Shown: positions 43,580 through 51,625 of the stretch, piece after piece
Numbering within the stretch: position 1 is the first letter of the stretch
Layout: each line of letters begins with the position of its first letter
Source of the DNA: Pseudonocardia endophytica
GTDB lineage: Bacteria > Actinomycetota > Actinomycetes > Mycobacteriales > Pseudonocardiaceae
Assembly (NCBI RefSeq): GCF_004339565.1
Contig: NZ_SMFZ01000001.1
Location: forward strand, 1,116,001 to 1,180,000
DNA: 64,000 nt
Direction: 5' to 3'
Program-made: the position numbers and the translations under genes
The notes under the pieces: model-generated
The model's input: the letters and a program-made list of their open reading frames with translations, nothing else
Database searches by the model: none
What the model was told of the DNA's origin: nothing

Positions 43580-44287
43580 GTGGCGGAACGGAAGAACGGC
43601 ACGCTGACCCCGACGTCCGGCGACGGGCCGCGCGGCCTGCGCGGGTGGGTGCTGCGGCAGGGGGTGGAACGGGCACTCAAGGCGCAGCAGCCGCTGGTGA
43701 CCGCACGGATCGCGGCGATCCGGCGCAAGAAGCCGAACGCGACCCCGGCCGAGGTGATCACGACCCTGGGCAGGCAGTACCGGACCGCGGTCGCCCTGAC
43801 CGGCGCCGGAGGCGGTGCGCTGGCCATCGTCCCCGCGCTCGGCACCGTCGCGTCCCTGGCCACCGCGACCACCGAGGCCGTCGCCACCCTGGACGCCGCC
43901 GTGCTCTACACGCTGGCCGTCGCCGAGGTACACGCACTGCCGACCGACGAACCGCAACGCCGGCAGGCGATCGTGCTCGGCGTCGTCGTCGGGCAGGGTG
44001 CGCAGGAGGCCCTGCAGAAGCTGGCCGGACGCTCGCGCGGCTGGGCCGAGGACGTGACCGACCGCCTGCCGATCGGACGGCTCGGCGCCCTGAACGCGTT
44101 CCTGGTGCGCTGGTTCGCGAAGCGGTTCCTGATCCGCCAGGGCACCCTGGCGCTGGGACGGGCGTTGCCGCTGGGCATCGGGGTGGCCATCGGGGTCACC
44201 GGGAACCTGGCCATCGCCCGTGCGGTGATCCGTTCGGCCGAGCAGGCGTTCGGGCCGCCGCCGGCGACGTGGCCGGGTCACGGCTGA
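43580..44287 (+). CDS. EcsC-like hydrophobic protein
   Basis: A 235-residue protein. Residues 70-110 (VALTGAGGGALAIVPALGTV) and 195-215 are hydrophobic and Gly/Ala-rich. The middle is basic and helical. The layout recalls EcsC-family proteins but I am not certain. Start is GTG. Function unknown, probably membrane-associated. Confidence 0.6.
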   Translation: MAERKNGTLTPTSGDGPRGLRGWVLRQGVERALKAQQPLVTARIAAIRRKKPNATPAEVITTLGRQYRTAVALTGAGGGALAIVPALGTVASLATATTEAVATLDAAVLYTLAVAEVHALPTDEPQRRQAIVLGVVVGQGAQEALQKLAGRSRGWAEDVTDRLPIGRLGALNAFLVRWFAKRFLIRQGTLALGRALPLGIGVAIGVTGNLAIARAVIRSAEQAFGPPPATWPGHG

Positions 44288-44410
44288 GCCGGTGGTGCTG
44301 CCGCGGGAACCGGGGTTGTGACGGTTCGCGCATGTCGGGGCCACCCGCGCTGTTATGCCGGCGGCGAACACCGGCCGGACCGGGCCTGACGGTCCCTACC
44401 GTTCAGTCTC

Positions 44411-45133
44411 ATGACGATGGCGACGCGTCCGGTCGAGTACACGGCCGACGGTCTGACGATGATCGGGCATCTCGCGCTCCCGGGCGGTACCGACCGGCGG
44501 CCCGCGGTGCTGCTCGGGCCGGAGGGCGTGGGGCTCAGCGACGTCGAACGCCGCCGGGCCGATGCCCTCGCCGAGATGGGGTACGTGGTGCTGGCCTTCG
44601 ACCTCCACGGCGGGCGCTATCTGGCTGACCCCGAGGAGATGCTGGCCCGGTGCATGCCGCTGCTCGGTGATCCCGACCGGATGCGGGGAATCGGCCGTGC
44701 GGCCCTCGACGTGTTGCGCGCCGAACCGCGGACCGACCCCGACCGGATCGCCGCCCTCGGTTACGGCACCGGGGGCGCCATCGGGCTGGAACTCGGGCGC
44801 GACGGCGTCGACCTGCGCGCGATCGGGACGGTCAACGCAGTGACCACGGGGCGACCGGGAGAAGCGGCGCGCATCCGCTGCCCGGTGTGGGCGGGGGTCG
44901 GGTCGGAAGACCCGATCATGCCGCCTGCGCAACGGAACGCGTTCACCGCGGAGATGCAGGGCGCCGGCGTCGACTGGCGCCTCACCGTCTACGGCGGCGC
45001 CCTGCACGCCTTCCACCACCCGCCGGTCGGCCACGCGACGGTCCCCGGCGTCGACTACCACCCGCGGCACGCACAACGAGCCTGGCGCGACGTCGTCGAC
45101 CTGCTCACCGAGTGCCTGCCCGTGACCCAGTGA
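44411..45133 (+). CDS. Dienelactone-hydrolase-like protein without nucleophile
   Basis: A 240-residue alpha/beta hydrolase of the dienelactone hydrolase type. Asp167 (GSEDPIM) and His199 (ALHAFHHP) of the triad are kept, as is the PEGVGL loop. The nucleophile elbow, normally GYCxGG, reads GYGTGG, so the Cys is Gly119. It cannot work as a normal Cys hydrolase. It is either a non-enzymatic paralogue or has different chemistry. It lies just before the tRNA-Val element cluster. Confidence 0.82.
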   Translation: MTMATRPVEYTADGLTMIGHLALPGGTDRRPAVLLGPEGVGLSDVERRRADALAEMGYVVLAFDLHGGRYLADPEEMLARCMPLLGDPDRMRGIGRAALDVLRAEPRTDPDRIAALGYGTGGAIGLELGRDGVDLRAIGTVNAVTTGRPGEAARIRCPVWAGVGSEDPIMPPAQRNAFTAEMQGAGVDWRLTVYGGALHAFHHPPVGHATVPGVDYHPRHAQRAWRDVVDLLTECLPVTQ

Positions 45134-45161
45134 TCCGGTCATGACGTTGCCGGTCAGATGC

Positions 45162-45204
45162 GTGGGCGCGGCAGGGCTCGAACCTGCGACCACTCGGGTG
45201 TGAG
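45162..45204. repeat. Degenerate tRNA-Val att copy (left element)
   Basis: A 43-bp copy of the 3' half of tRNA-Val(TAC) as found at 61286-61328, with four mismatches. The sequence after it (GAGCGCCGACGAC and further patches) resembles that after the copy at 48501. It marks the outer end of an older element inserted at the same tRNA. Confidence 0.8.
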
Positions 45205-45300
45205 GAGCGCCGACGACGTCCCTCCTGGCCACGACCTGCGACTACTGTGCGCGCTCCACCCCCAATCGAACGGCGGAGACCACGCCACGCGACGAGAGTT

Positions 45301-45322
45301 CGTGTCACGAGTGGTGTCACGC
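45301..45322. repeat. 22-bp motif, left-element copy
   Basis: Begins CGTGTCACGAGTGGTGTCAC. Similar copies are at 48639-48660 and 61218-61239. It lies 139 bp from the start of its att copy. It may be an integrase arm site or excisionase site. Confidence 0.6.
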
Positions 45323-45364
45323 CCGAAGGCGGGTGGACCGTGCGCGGAGGTAGGTCTCGTCAGG

Positions 45365-45661
45365 TCAGCCGGCGTCGCGCAGATACCTCTCCAACGCGTC
45401 CCGCGCGATCTCCGACACCGATCGACCCTCGGTCACCGCACGCTGCTCGGCCTGACGCCGAACCTGCTCCGGTACCCGGAACGACACCCGCGGCGAATGC
45501 CGCCCCACCTCGCCGAGCGCGGGGCGACCCGGCCGCACGAGCCGCAACGCCTCCGCCGCGGCCTGCTCCGCGTACGCCTCGGTCACCCGCCGGCCCTGTC
45601 GGTCCCGAACCTCCTCGGTATCCAGATCGACGTCCGGACCGACCTCGTGACCCTCGCTCAT
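45365..45661 (-). CDS. Ribbon-helix-helix antitoxin-like protein
   Basis: A 98-residue protein. The C-terminal RVSFRVPEQVRRQAEQRAVT followed by EGRSVSEIARDALERYL is a ribbon-helix-helix DNA-binding domain. The N-terminal acidic half would bind a toxin. Its start overlaps the end region of the toxin-like gene, the usual BrnT/BrnA-like order with toxin first. It probably represses its own promoter. Confidence 0.75.
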   Translation of the reverse strand: MSEGHEVGPDVDLDTEEVRDRQGRRVTEAYAEQAAAEALRLVRPGRPALGEVGRHSPRVSFRVPEQVRRQAEQRAVTEGRSVSEIARDALERYLRDAG

Positions 45662-45662
45662 C

Positions 45663-45893
45663 GGTCCTCCTCAAGGCCGTCGGCACGACATGGACGACCA
45701 ACCATTCGTCCGGCAGGTCGAGCGCGACGATCTCCAACTCGACACCGGGATCGTCGGGCCCGATCCACACGAGCCGAACGTCTGCGGTTTCCGTCGCCGG
45801 CACTGCGACCGGCGAGACCGAGTTGATGACGTGCATTGCGTGCGCCTTGCCGACGCGGTGCCGGCGGGCAGGACACGTGAACCTGACCCGCAC
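45663..45893 (-). pseudogene. BrnT-like toxin, frameshifted near its C-terminus
   Basis: From GTG 45893 the frame reads VRVRFTCPARRHRVGKAHAM, then LVWIGPDDPGVELEIVALDL and VVHVVPTALRR, a short beta-rich BrnT/DUF4258-like toxin. The frame then misses a stop and runs on to 45360 through the antitoxin gene. A different frame, GLEEDR, ends with TGA overlapping the antitoxin ATG. A 1-nt deletion near 45,675 would explain this. The toxin is probably inactive or altered. Confidence 0.55.
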
Positions 45894-46177
45894 CCGGACA
45901 AGTTTTGTCAGACATAACCCGTCGAGAGCAAGACCGATGGCGACCTGCAGCCCTCTGTCGTATACGCCGTCTCCCGGGACATCAGGGCGTCGCGGTCCCC
46001 AGCGAGGTCGTCGGCATGGAAGGCGACCGCGACCGAGACCACGACGCGCACCCACCCGACGACGATCAGCTCCACCGCCGTCGCGATCCGGACGCCGTCG
46101 GTCGGGCTGCGGCCACCCGCGTCCCCGACCTCACGGGACGGAACACTCGTCGCAGTCCCGCCATGTCGGCTGCACGC

Positions 46178-47569
46178 TCACCCCACAGACGACGCCGGCC
46201 GACGCTCGCTCGTCCGGTCCAGCTCGTTCAGGACGTCCTCGGCGGTGACCCGGCCGGAGCGGACGGCGCCCTCCATGTAGCCGCTCCAGTCGACGGCGTA
46301 CTCCGCGCCGGCCCAGTGGATGCGTCCCACCGGTTCCCGCAGGGCGGGGCCGTAGCTGGTCCAGGTGCCGGGGGCGAAGTGGGCGCCGTAGCAGCCGCGC
46401 GTGAACTCCTCCGCGCTCCAGTCCTTCTCGACGTAGGAAACGGGATCCGCCGCGTCGGGGCCGAAGTAGCGCACGAAGCGGTCGAGCACGGCCGTGCGGC
46501 GCTGCTCGTCGGGGAGCCGTTGCCAGCGACGGGCGTCGCCGCCCTCGACGAAGCCGAGCAGGACACCGACCTCGGCGCCGGGCGGGGAGACGTCGAAGGT
46601 CACCTTGACCGGGCCGGTGTCGGAGATCGCCTGCCCGTTGAGGCCGGTGTCGCGCCAGAACGGCGTCCGGTACGCCGCGAAGCACTTCGCCACGGTGCCG
46701 GCCGGTACCCGTTGGGTCAGCTGGTCGCGCCAGGCCGGCAGGACCGGGGAGTAGTCCAGCCGCCCCGACAGCGTCGGGGGGAGTGCCACGATCACTCGCG
46801 ACGCGTGCAGGTGCTCGCCGGTCCTCGTCGTGACGGTGACTCCCCCGTCGTCCTGGACGATGCCGGAGACGACCGCTCCCAGCCGCACGTCGAGGTCCTC
46901 GGCGAGTCGTTGCGCGACCCGGACCGAGCCGCCGACCACGCGGTCCCTCTGCGCGCCCCGGTCCACCGAGATCAGCGTCTCGATGTCGCCGTTGCTGGCC
47001 GTGTAGAACAGCGTGTGCAGCAAGGACAGGTCCGTGGAGTCCGCCGAGTAGATCGCCTCGGCGAGCACCCGGAAGTAGGCACGCCCGGTCGGCGTCCGCA
47101 GGTTGCGACGGAGCCAGGACTCGTAGGTCTGCCCGTCGAGCAGCGCCGCGCGCGGGTGCGCCCACGGAGCGGCCGGATCGACACTGCGGGCCAGTCTCCC
47201 GAACCGGGCCAAACCCTGGGCGAGATCGGCGAGCGCAATCGGGTTCAGCTTCGGCGTCGCCCCCTTGTGCGACGGCATCCGGGACCGTCTGCCGCCGAGG
47301 TCCAGGACCAGGGTTCCGGCGTCGTTCCACGTGGGGAAGGTCTCGAGACCCAGCTCGGCGACCAACCGGTACATCTCGGTGTGGCCCTCCCCCAGCCAGG
47401 TGCCACCGAGCTCGATCGGCTGCCCCTCGAGCACGCCACCCTCGGTGCGCCCGCCGACCCGGTCACGCGCCTCCAGCACGGTCACCGACCGCCCGGACCG
47501 CGCGATGGTCCGCGCCGCGCTCAGCCCGGCCAGCCCCGCTCCGACGACCACCACGTCCAGGTCCGACAT
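46178..47569 (-). CDS. Flavin-containing amine oxidase
   Basis: A 463-residue FAD amine oxidase (monoamine oxidase family). VVVVGAGLAGLSAARTIARS and VLEARDRVGGRT bind FAD, and the C-terminal IHWAGAEYAVDWSGYMEGAV closes the site. It would oxidise an amine to an aldehyde with H2O2 release. ATG 47569 has GGAGG 5 bp upstream; a GTG 12 bp earlier is less likely. A palindrome in its promoter matches one at the adjacent tetR gene. Confidence 0.92.
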   Translation of the reverse strand: MSDLDVVVVGAGLAGLSAARTIARSGRSVTVLEARDRVGGRTEGGVLEGQPIELGGTWLGEGHTEMYRLVAELGLETFPTWNDAGTLVLDLGGRRSRMPSHKGATPKLNPIALADLAQGLARFGRLARSVDPAAPWAHPRAALLDGQTYESWLRRNLRTPTGRAYFRVLAEAIYSADSTDLSLLHTLFYTASNGDIETLISVDRGAQRDRVVGGSVRVAQRLAEDLDVRLGAVVSGIVQDDGGVTVTTRTGEHLHASRVIVALPPTLSGRLDYSPVLPAWRDQLTQRVPAGTVAKCFAAYRTPFWRDTGLNGQAISDTGPVKVTFDVSPPGAEVGVLLGFVEGGDARRWQRLPDEQRRTAVLDRFVRYFGPDAADPVSYVEKDWSAEEFTRGCYGAHFAPGTWTSYGPALREPVGRIHWAGAEYAVDWSGYMEGAVRSGRVTAEDVLNELDRTSERRPASSVG

Positions 47570-47596
47570 CGACGCCTCCACGCCTCACCAATCAAG

Positions 47597-47612
47597 TCAG
47601 TCGTATGACTGA
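47597..47612. promoter_or_regulatory. TetR operator upstream of amine oxidase
   Basis: TCAGTC-GTAT-GACTGA, a perfect 6-bp inverted repeat with 4-bp spacer, 28 bp upstream of the amine oxidase start. The sequence fits a TetR operator. Confidence 0.6.
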
Positions 47613-47668
47613 TTCACGGAACATACGAGTCGACCTCGGCACGACGCAAGGTCCGGTACCTGCCGCGC

Positions 47669-48274
47669 CTACGTTCGGCCGGGGCCCGCGAGCGCGACGA
47701 CCATGTCGACCATCGCCTCGACGTCCTCGCGAGAGCGGGACTCGTCGGGGTCGCAGACGTACTGCAGGATCAGCCCGTCGAGGCCGGCGACGATGACGCG
47801 GGCGAGCCGGCCGAACGGAACAGCGCACGTCTCCCCCGCCCGGTGCGCGGCAGCCTGGCACCACTCGGCGACGACACGGCAGTAGCGCTCGTACTGCCAC
47901 CGGGCCAGGTGCTCCTGCCCTCCAGCCCGCAGGGCATACGTTGTCAGCTCGTACTGCATGAGCTGCAGGCCGCGGTGGCCTGCGACGAGGCTCGACCAGA
48001 ATCTCCGCACACCCTCGCGGATCGCGTGCGCCAGTCCCCGGTCGAGCTCGGCCGAGTCCTGCAGCACCTCCGCGATCTCCTCGACCACGTCCTCGATGAC
48101 CGCCTGCAGGAGCTTCTCCTTCGACGGGAAGACGTACTGCATCGTCCCCAGCGGGACGCCGGCCTGCGCGGCGACCGCCCGCAGCGACGTGCCCGCGACG
48201 CCGTCGCGTGCCAGTGCGGTCCGCGCGGCGCCGATCAGCTGCGCGCGACGGACGGATGCTTCGACGTAGGGCAC
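47669..48274 (-). CDS. TetR/AcrR-family regulator
   Basis: A 201-residue regulator. The N-terminal helix-turn-helix is AVAAQAGVPLGTMQYVFPSK. The C-terminal helical domain (YALRAGGQEHLARWQYERYC) would bind the ligand. GTG 48274 is chosen because GGAAGGTGG precedes it. Earlier in-frame starts lack a ribosome site. It precedes the amine oxidase gene on the same strand and likely represses it until an amine or acid appears. Confidence 0.87.
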   Translation of the reverse strand: MPYVEASVRRAQLIGAARTALARDGVAGTSLRAVAAQAGVPLGTMQYVFPSKEKLLQAVIEDVVEEIAEVLQDSAELDRGLAHAIREGVRRFWSSLVAGHRGLQLMQYELTTYALRAGGQEHLARWQYERYCRVVAEWCQAAAHRAGETCAVPFGRLARVIVAGLDGLILQYVCDPDESRSREDVEAMVDMVVALAGPGRT

Positions 48275-48290
48275 GGCGCCACCTTCCCGG

Positions 48291-48302
48291 TCAGACGACT
48301 GA
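48291..48302. promoter_or_regulatory. Second TetR half-site pair at its own gene
   Basis: TCAGACGACTGA, 17 bp upstream of the tetR start, shares the TCAG and ACTGA arms of the operator at 47597. It would give autoregulation. Confidence 0.45.
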
Positions 48303-48500
48303 GATGGTGCCATGTCGGCAGGCGTCGACGATCCGAGCGGGCGGGCCGCTTCCTCCACGAACCGCGCGCTCAAGCCTGCCCAGGGCCAGGAACGTCGCAG
48401 TGCTCAGTTCGGCGGAGTGCGGTCACGACCACATGAACGAGGACGACTCACCGGCGACGCAACCGACGCGAAGCAGAGAGACCGCAGGCGACATCGGAGA

Positions 48501-48543
48501 GTGGGCGCGGCAGGGTTCGAACCTGCGACCGCTCGGGTGTAAA
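48501..48543. repeat. attL: exact 43-bp tRNA-Val repeat
   Basis: Identical to 61286-61328, which is the 3' half of tRNA-Val(TAC) up to its anticodon. It marks the distal end of the island. Confidence 0.92.
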
Positions 48544-48638
48544 GAGCGCCGACGACATCGACTACCGCCACAACCTGCGACAACTGCAGCCAGGTACACC
48601 GCGCCAAACAGCCAGAACCACACTAGACCCCCAACGTT

Positions 48639-48660
48639 CGTGTCACGGATGGTGTCACGC
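48639..48660. repeat. 22-bp motif, island left-end copy
   Basis: Begins CGTGTCACGGATGGTGTCAC, 138 bp from the start of attL. Compare 45301-45322 and 61218-61239. Confidence 0.6.
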
Positions 48661-48827
48661 GACGCTCCTATGTGGCGGCTCGTACGTGGTAGAGGAGCCT
48701 CGGGGCCGATCACCGCGGAGCAGCTTAAATCGGCAACCTCAACCTGTACGGCTGGAAGCTGCGGTCGCTTGAGCTCCCGCAAAGGGCAGTGCAGGTCGGA
48801 AGGCGCAGATCGTCTACCCTCGCGCAT

Positions 48828-51554
48828 GTGTTGTTTGACTTGACCAGGCTGGGCAGTCAACGGTTCGAGCACATGGTTCAGGCGTTGGCCCTCGACTGCA
48901 TTGGCCCCGGAATACAAGTCTTTGGTAGGGGCCCCGATGGCGGCCGGGAGGCGACCTTCGACGGAGAGGTCCACCTCGATGGCAAGGCGAAGTGGGACGG
49001 CTATGGAGTCATCCAAGCCAAGTACCGTGACCGACTAACTGGAACGAGTGAAGACCAGAAGTGGTTCTTTGAGCAAGTTACGGCGGAGCTGGACGCGTGG
49101 ATCAAACCCACAAGTAGACGCAAACTGAACCCGCCGAAGTATCTTATCATTGCAACAAATGTGCCGTTGACCGCAGTGGCAGAGTCCGGGGGGATCGATC
49201 GCCTGGACAAGCTTGTTACCGTATATCGAGACATGCAAGATAAGGATGGGAATAGAATTGGCTTACCCGACCTTCTCGACCATGCGCTCTGGCACGCCGA
49301 ATATCTGGATCGACTCCTAGAAGGCAGCGAAGATATTCGGCATGCGTACGCCGACTTAGTCCTTCCTGGAGATGTACTAAGTCGACTCTTTGGAGTTCTG
49401 GACGGGCACGAGCGTCGAATCGCGGAGAGCTGGATTGGACATTTAAGCCGCGCCATTGCCGATGACTCCAGTGTCGAGCTTGGCGAATCAGGCGACATGG
49501 CCAACACACCATTGAAGCTAGCCGATGTAGCTGTTGACCTTCCGGCCCAGACTGACTCAGCGTCACTAACTACTGCGATTTCGGCAGTCATCGCACGATC
49601 GGATCACATTCTTCACCCGGCGCTCCACCCCGCGGCAAACGATCGCATGATAATGCTCGGAGGACCAGGTTCCGGAAAATCGACTCTATCGAGAATAATA
49701 TGCCAAATCTACCGTAGTTCAATGCTTGCTTCTTATGCCCCGGGTCACATAACTCGACAAACCAGCCGCCTCGCTGGCGACGTGCAACAAATGCTGCTAG
49801 CCGGTGGTCTATCCCAACCGACTTTGCACCGCCTGCCAGTGCGGGTAGTGCTAGGTAAGTACGCTGACGCCGTAAGCAAGTTTCGACAGTTGACGCTCCT
49901 GCAGCATGTGACGGATCTAATTAATCAGCGCGCTTCGGAAGACGTCTCTGTTGCGGACGTTAAAGCATTGATGCGGAAGTGGCCAACTCTCGTGGCCCTC
50001 GACGGGCTCGACGAAGTTTCATCCGCGAGCGTCCGGGCCGACGTCTCTATCAAGATTGCAGACTTTCTAGAAGAGATGGCAGCGGCTCAAATAGACATTA
50101 TGATGCTATGCACGTCGCGGCCAATTGGCTATGAGGACGATCCCCGCGTCGACTTTGAACACCTAAATTTAGTCCCCCTTTCTACTCAAGATGCCATCAG
50201 ATATGCGCGTCGCCTGCTAGAGAAACGGTTCGAAGCCAGCCCCGAACGCCAAGAGCAGACGCTGCAGCGGCTGTCGCATGCTGCAAAGAGCGATGACACA
50301 GCGAAAGTAATGACCACGCCGCTACAGGTCACGATTCTGGCGCTTATCCTCGAGCAACGAACGCGCGCGCCAGCAAGCCGATGGGCGCTCTTCAGTGCCT
50401 ACTACGATACAATCTTCGCACGCGAATGCAATAAGGCTGGCGAGCTAGGCGTACTTCTTGAAAGGTACCGCAGCCAGGTTAATGGTCTTCATGAGCAGTG
50501 CGCCTTAACTATTCACTGTAGGGCCGAGCGAGAGGGTCAAGCCGAGTCGATTCTTCCTATTGACGCTGTTGAACGTATCGCTCGCGATATCCTAGTCGAG
50601 GATGGCTACACCTCCACGGACATCGACCCGCTAATCGGCCAGCTTCTACGCCTAGCGCGCGAACGTCTCGTATTAATGGTGCCCCGGCAGAGCGGTGTGG
50701 CGTTCGAGGTTCGCAGCCTGACCGAGTTCTTTGCTGCCCGCGCGCTCATGGCGGGCGAAGACGCAGCTGACAGATTGCAGACCTTGATCACGTCAGCACA
50801 CTGGAGCAACACCTGGCTCCTGGCTTCCGGCTACATCTTTAACGATCGCCGCGGCATGCGCGATGCGGTAGTGGCGAGGCTAGACAGGATCGACCAACTA
50901 TTGTGGGCGCACCGCTTAGTCATGCCGGGAGCCGCACTAGCCATCGATGCGCTTGCGGATGGATTTGCTGCGCACGCACCGGGATATGAGTTGCAACTTA
51001 CACAATCTGCAATGCGCCTGTTGAATGGGCCGATCGGTGAACATATTACCCGGCTGGCCCGGACATTGGCGCCACTGATGGCCGAGTCGAGGGATATTCG
51101 GTCTGCTGTAAACCAGGAGGTTGACGCGCGCATCGCACAGGGCACACCAGGCTCGCTCCGTGCCTTCCTTTCGGGTCTCGTCGACTCTGACACTGACGCG
51201 ATAGCGGCAGCTGCGACCAGTAAACTGGCAGACTATGATGAAGAGCGTGGTCCGGAGCTTCATCCCGACTACACTTCTGATGCAACTGACGAATTCTGCA
51301 TAGGTGAGGATCTCAATAGCAGATTGGTTAGTGTTGGCACCCCTAAACGACGCCTAACGGCGAGTTCTGATCCATCAAGAATATTGACGATCAGTTACGA
51401 TGGAACGCCCGCAACGGCTTGGGTAATACCCGCCCGCGAAATCTTAATCGAGTACGTTATGAGCATATCCGATAAACGTTCTCAGATCCGAAAGATTCTC
51501 AGCGACGCCATGCAACGCGACGATGTCAGCTACTCGCTACTTGAGGACGGTTAA
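48828..51554 (+). CDS. Nuclease-NACHT NTPase (bNACHT-type antiphage protein)
   Basis: A 908-residue STAND NTPase. Residues 1-110 resemble an Mrr-like PD-(D/E)XK nuclease: RFEHMVQALAL helix, GREATFDG acidic strand, then VIQAKYRD with the catalytic Lys near residue 64. The NACHT core has Walker A GGPGSGKSTL near 277 and Walker B VALDGLDEVS near 388. The C-terminal 450 residues are helical sensor-like. GTG 48828 starts VLFDLTRLGSQRF, the usual family N-terminus; GTG 48789 is an alternative. Sensing of phage followed by DNA cleavage is inferred from the family. Confidence 0.85.
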   Translation: MLFDLTRLGSQRFEHMVQALALDCIGPGIQVFGRGPDGGREATFDGEVHLDGKAKWDGYGVIQAKYRDRLTGTSEDQKWFFEQVTAELDAWIKPTSRRKLNPPKYLIIATNVPLTAVAESGGIDRLDKLVTVYRDMQDKDGNRIGLPDLLDHALWHAEYLDRLLEGSEDIRHAYADLVLPGDVLSRLFGVLDGHERRIAESWIGHLSRAIADDSSVELGESGDMANTPLKLADVAVDLPAQTDSASLTTAISAVIARSDHILHPALHPAANDRMIMLGGPGSGKSTLSRIICQIYRSSMLASYAPGHITRQTSRLAGDVQQMLLAGGLSQPTLHRLPVRVVLGKYADAVSKFRQLTLLQHVTDLINQRASEDVSVADVKALMRKWPTLVALDGLDEVSSASVRADVSIKIADFLEEMAAAQIDIMMLCTSRPIGYEDDPRVDFEHLNLVPLSTQDAIRYARRLLEKRFEASPERQEQTLQRLSHAAKSDDTAKVMTTPLQVTILALILEQRTRAPASRWALFSAYYDTIFARECNKAGELGVLLERYRSQVNGLHEQCALTIHCRAEREGQAESILPIDAVERIARDILVEDGYTSTDIDPLIGQLLRLARERLVLMVPRQSGVAFEVRSLTEFFAARALMAGEDAADRLQTLITSAHWSNTWLLASGYIFNDRRGMRDAVVARLDRIDQLLWAHRLVMPGAALAIDALADGFAAHAPGYELQLTQSAMRLLNGPIGEHITRLARTLAPLMAESRDIRSAVNQEVDARIAQGTPGSLRAFLSGLVDSDTDAIAAAATSKLADYDEERGPELHPDYTSDATDEFCIGEDLNSRLVSVGTPKRRLTASSDPSRILTISYDGTPATAWVIPAREILIEYVMSISDKRSQIRKILSDAMQRDDVSYSLLEDG

Positions 51555-51625
51555 AAGATCCGTCGAAACGGCGTCAGGCTAAGTTTCCTGGATAAGCCGG
51601 TTACGCGACCGCGCCGCAACTCCAG

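Larger units (their letters stand above)
45162..48500. mobile_element. Remnant tRNA-Val element with amine oxidase cargo
   Basis: The segment between two tRNA-Val repeats (45162 and 48501). Its left end is homologous to that of the right-hand island, including a 22-bp motif 139 bp in. It has no integrase. Contents: decayed toxin/antitoxin, a region with no gene (45,894-46,177), flavin amine oxidase and TetR regulator. Confidence 0.65.

Noticed and set aside
45162..45204. tRNA gene at the left element end
   Set aside because: Only the 3' half of tRNA-Val is present, with mismatches; no D arm or acceptor 5' strand follows.
48501..48543. Second tRNA-Val gene
   Set aside because: The match stops at the anticodon; it is an attachment-site copy.
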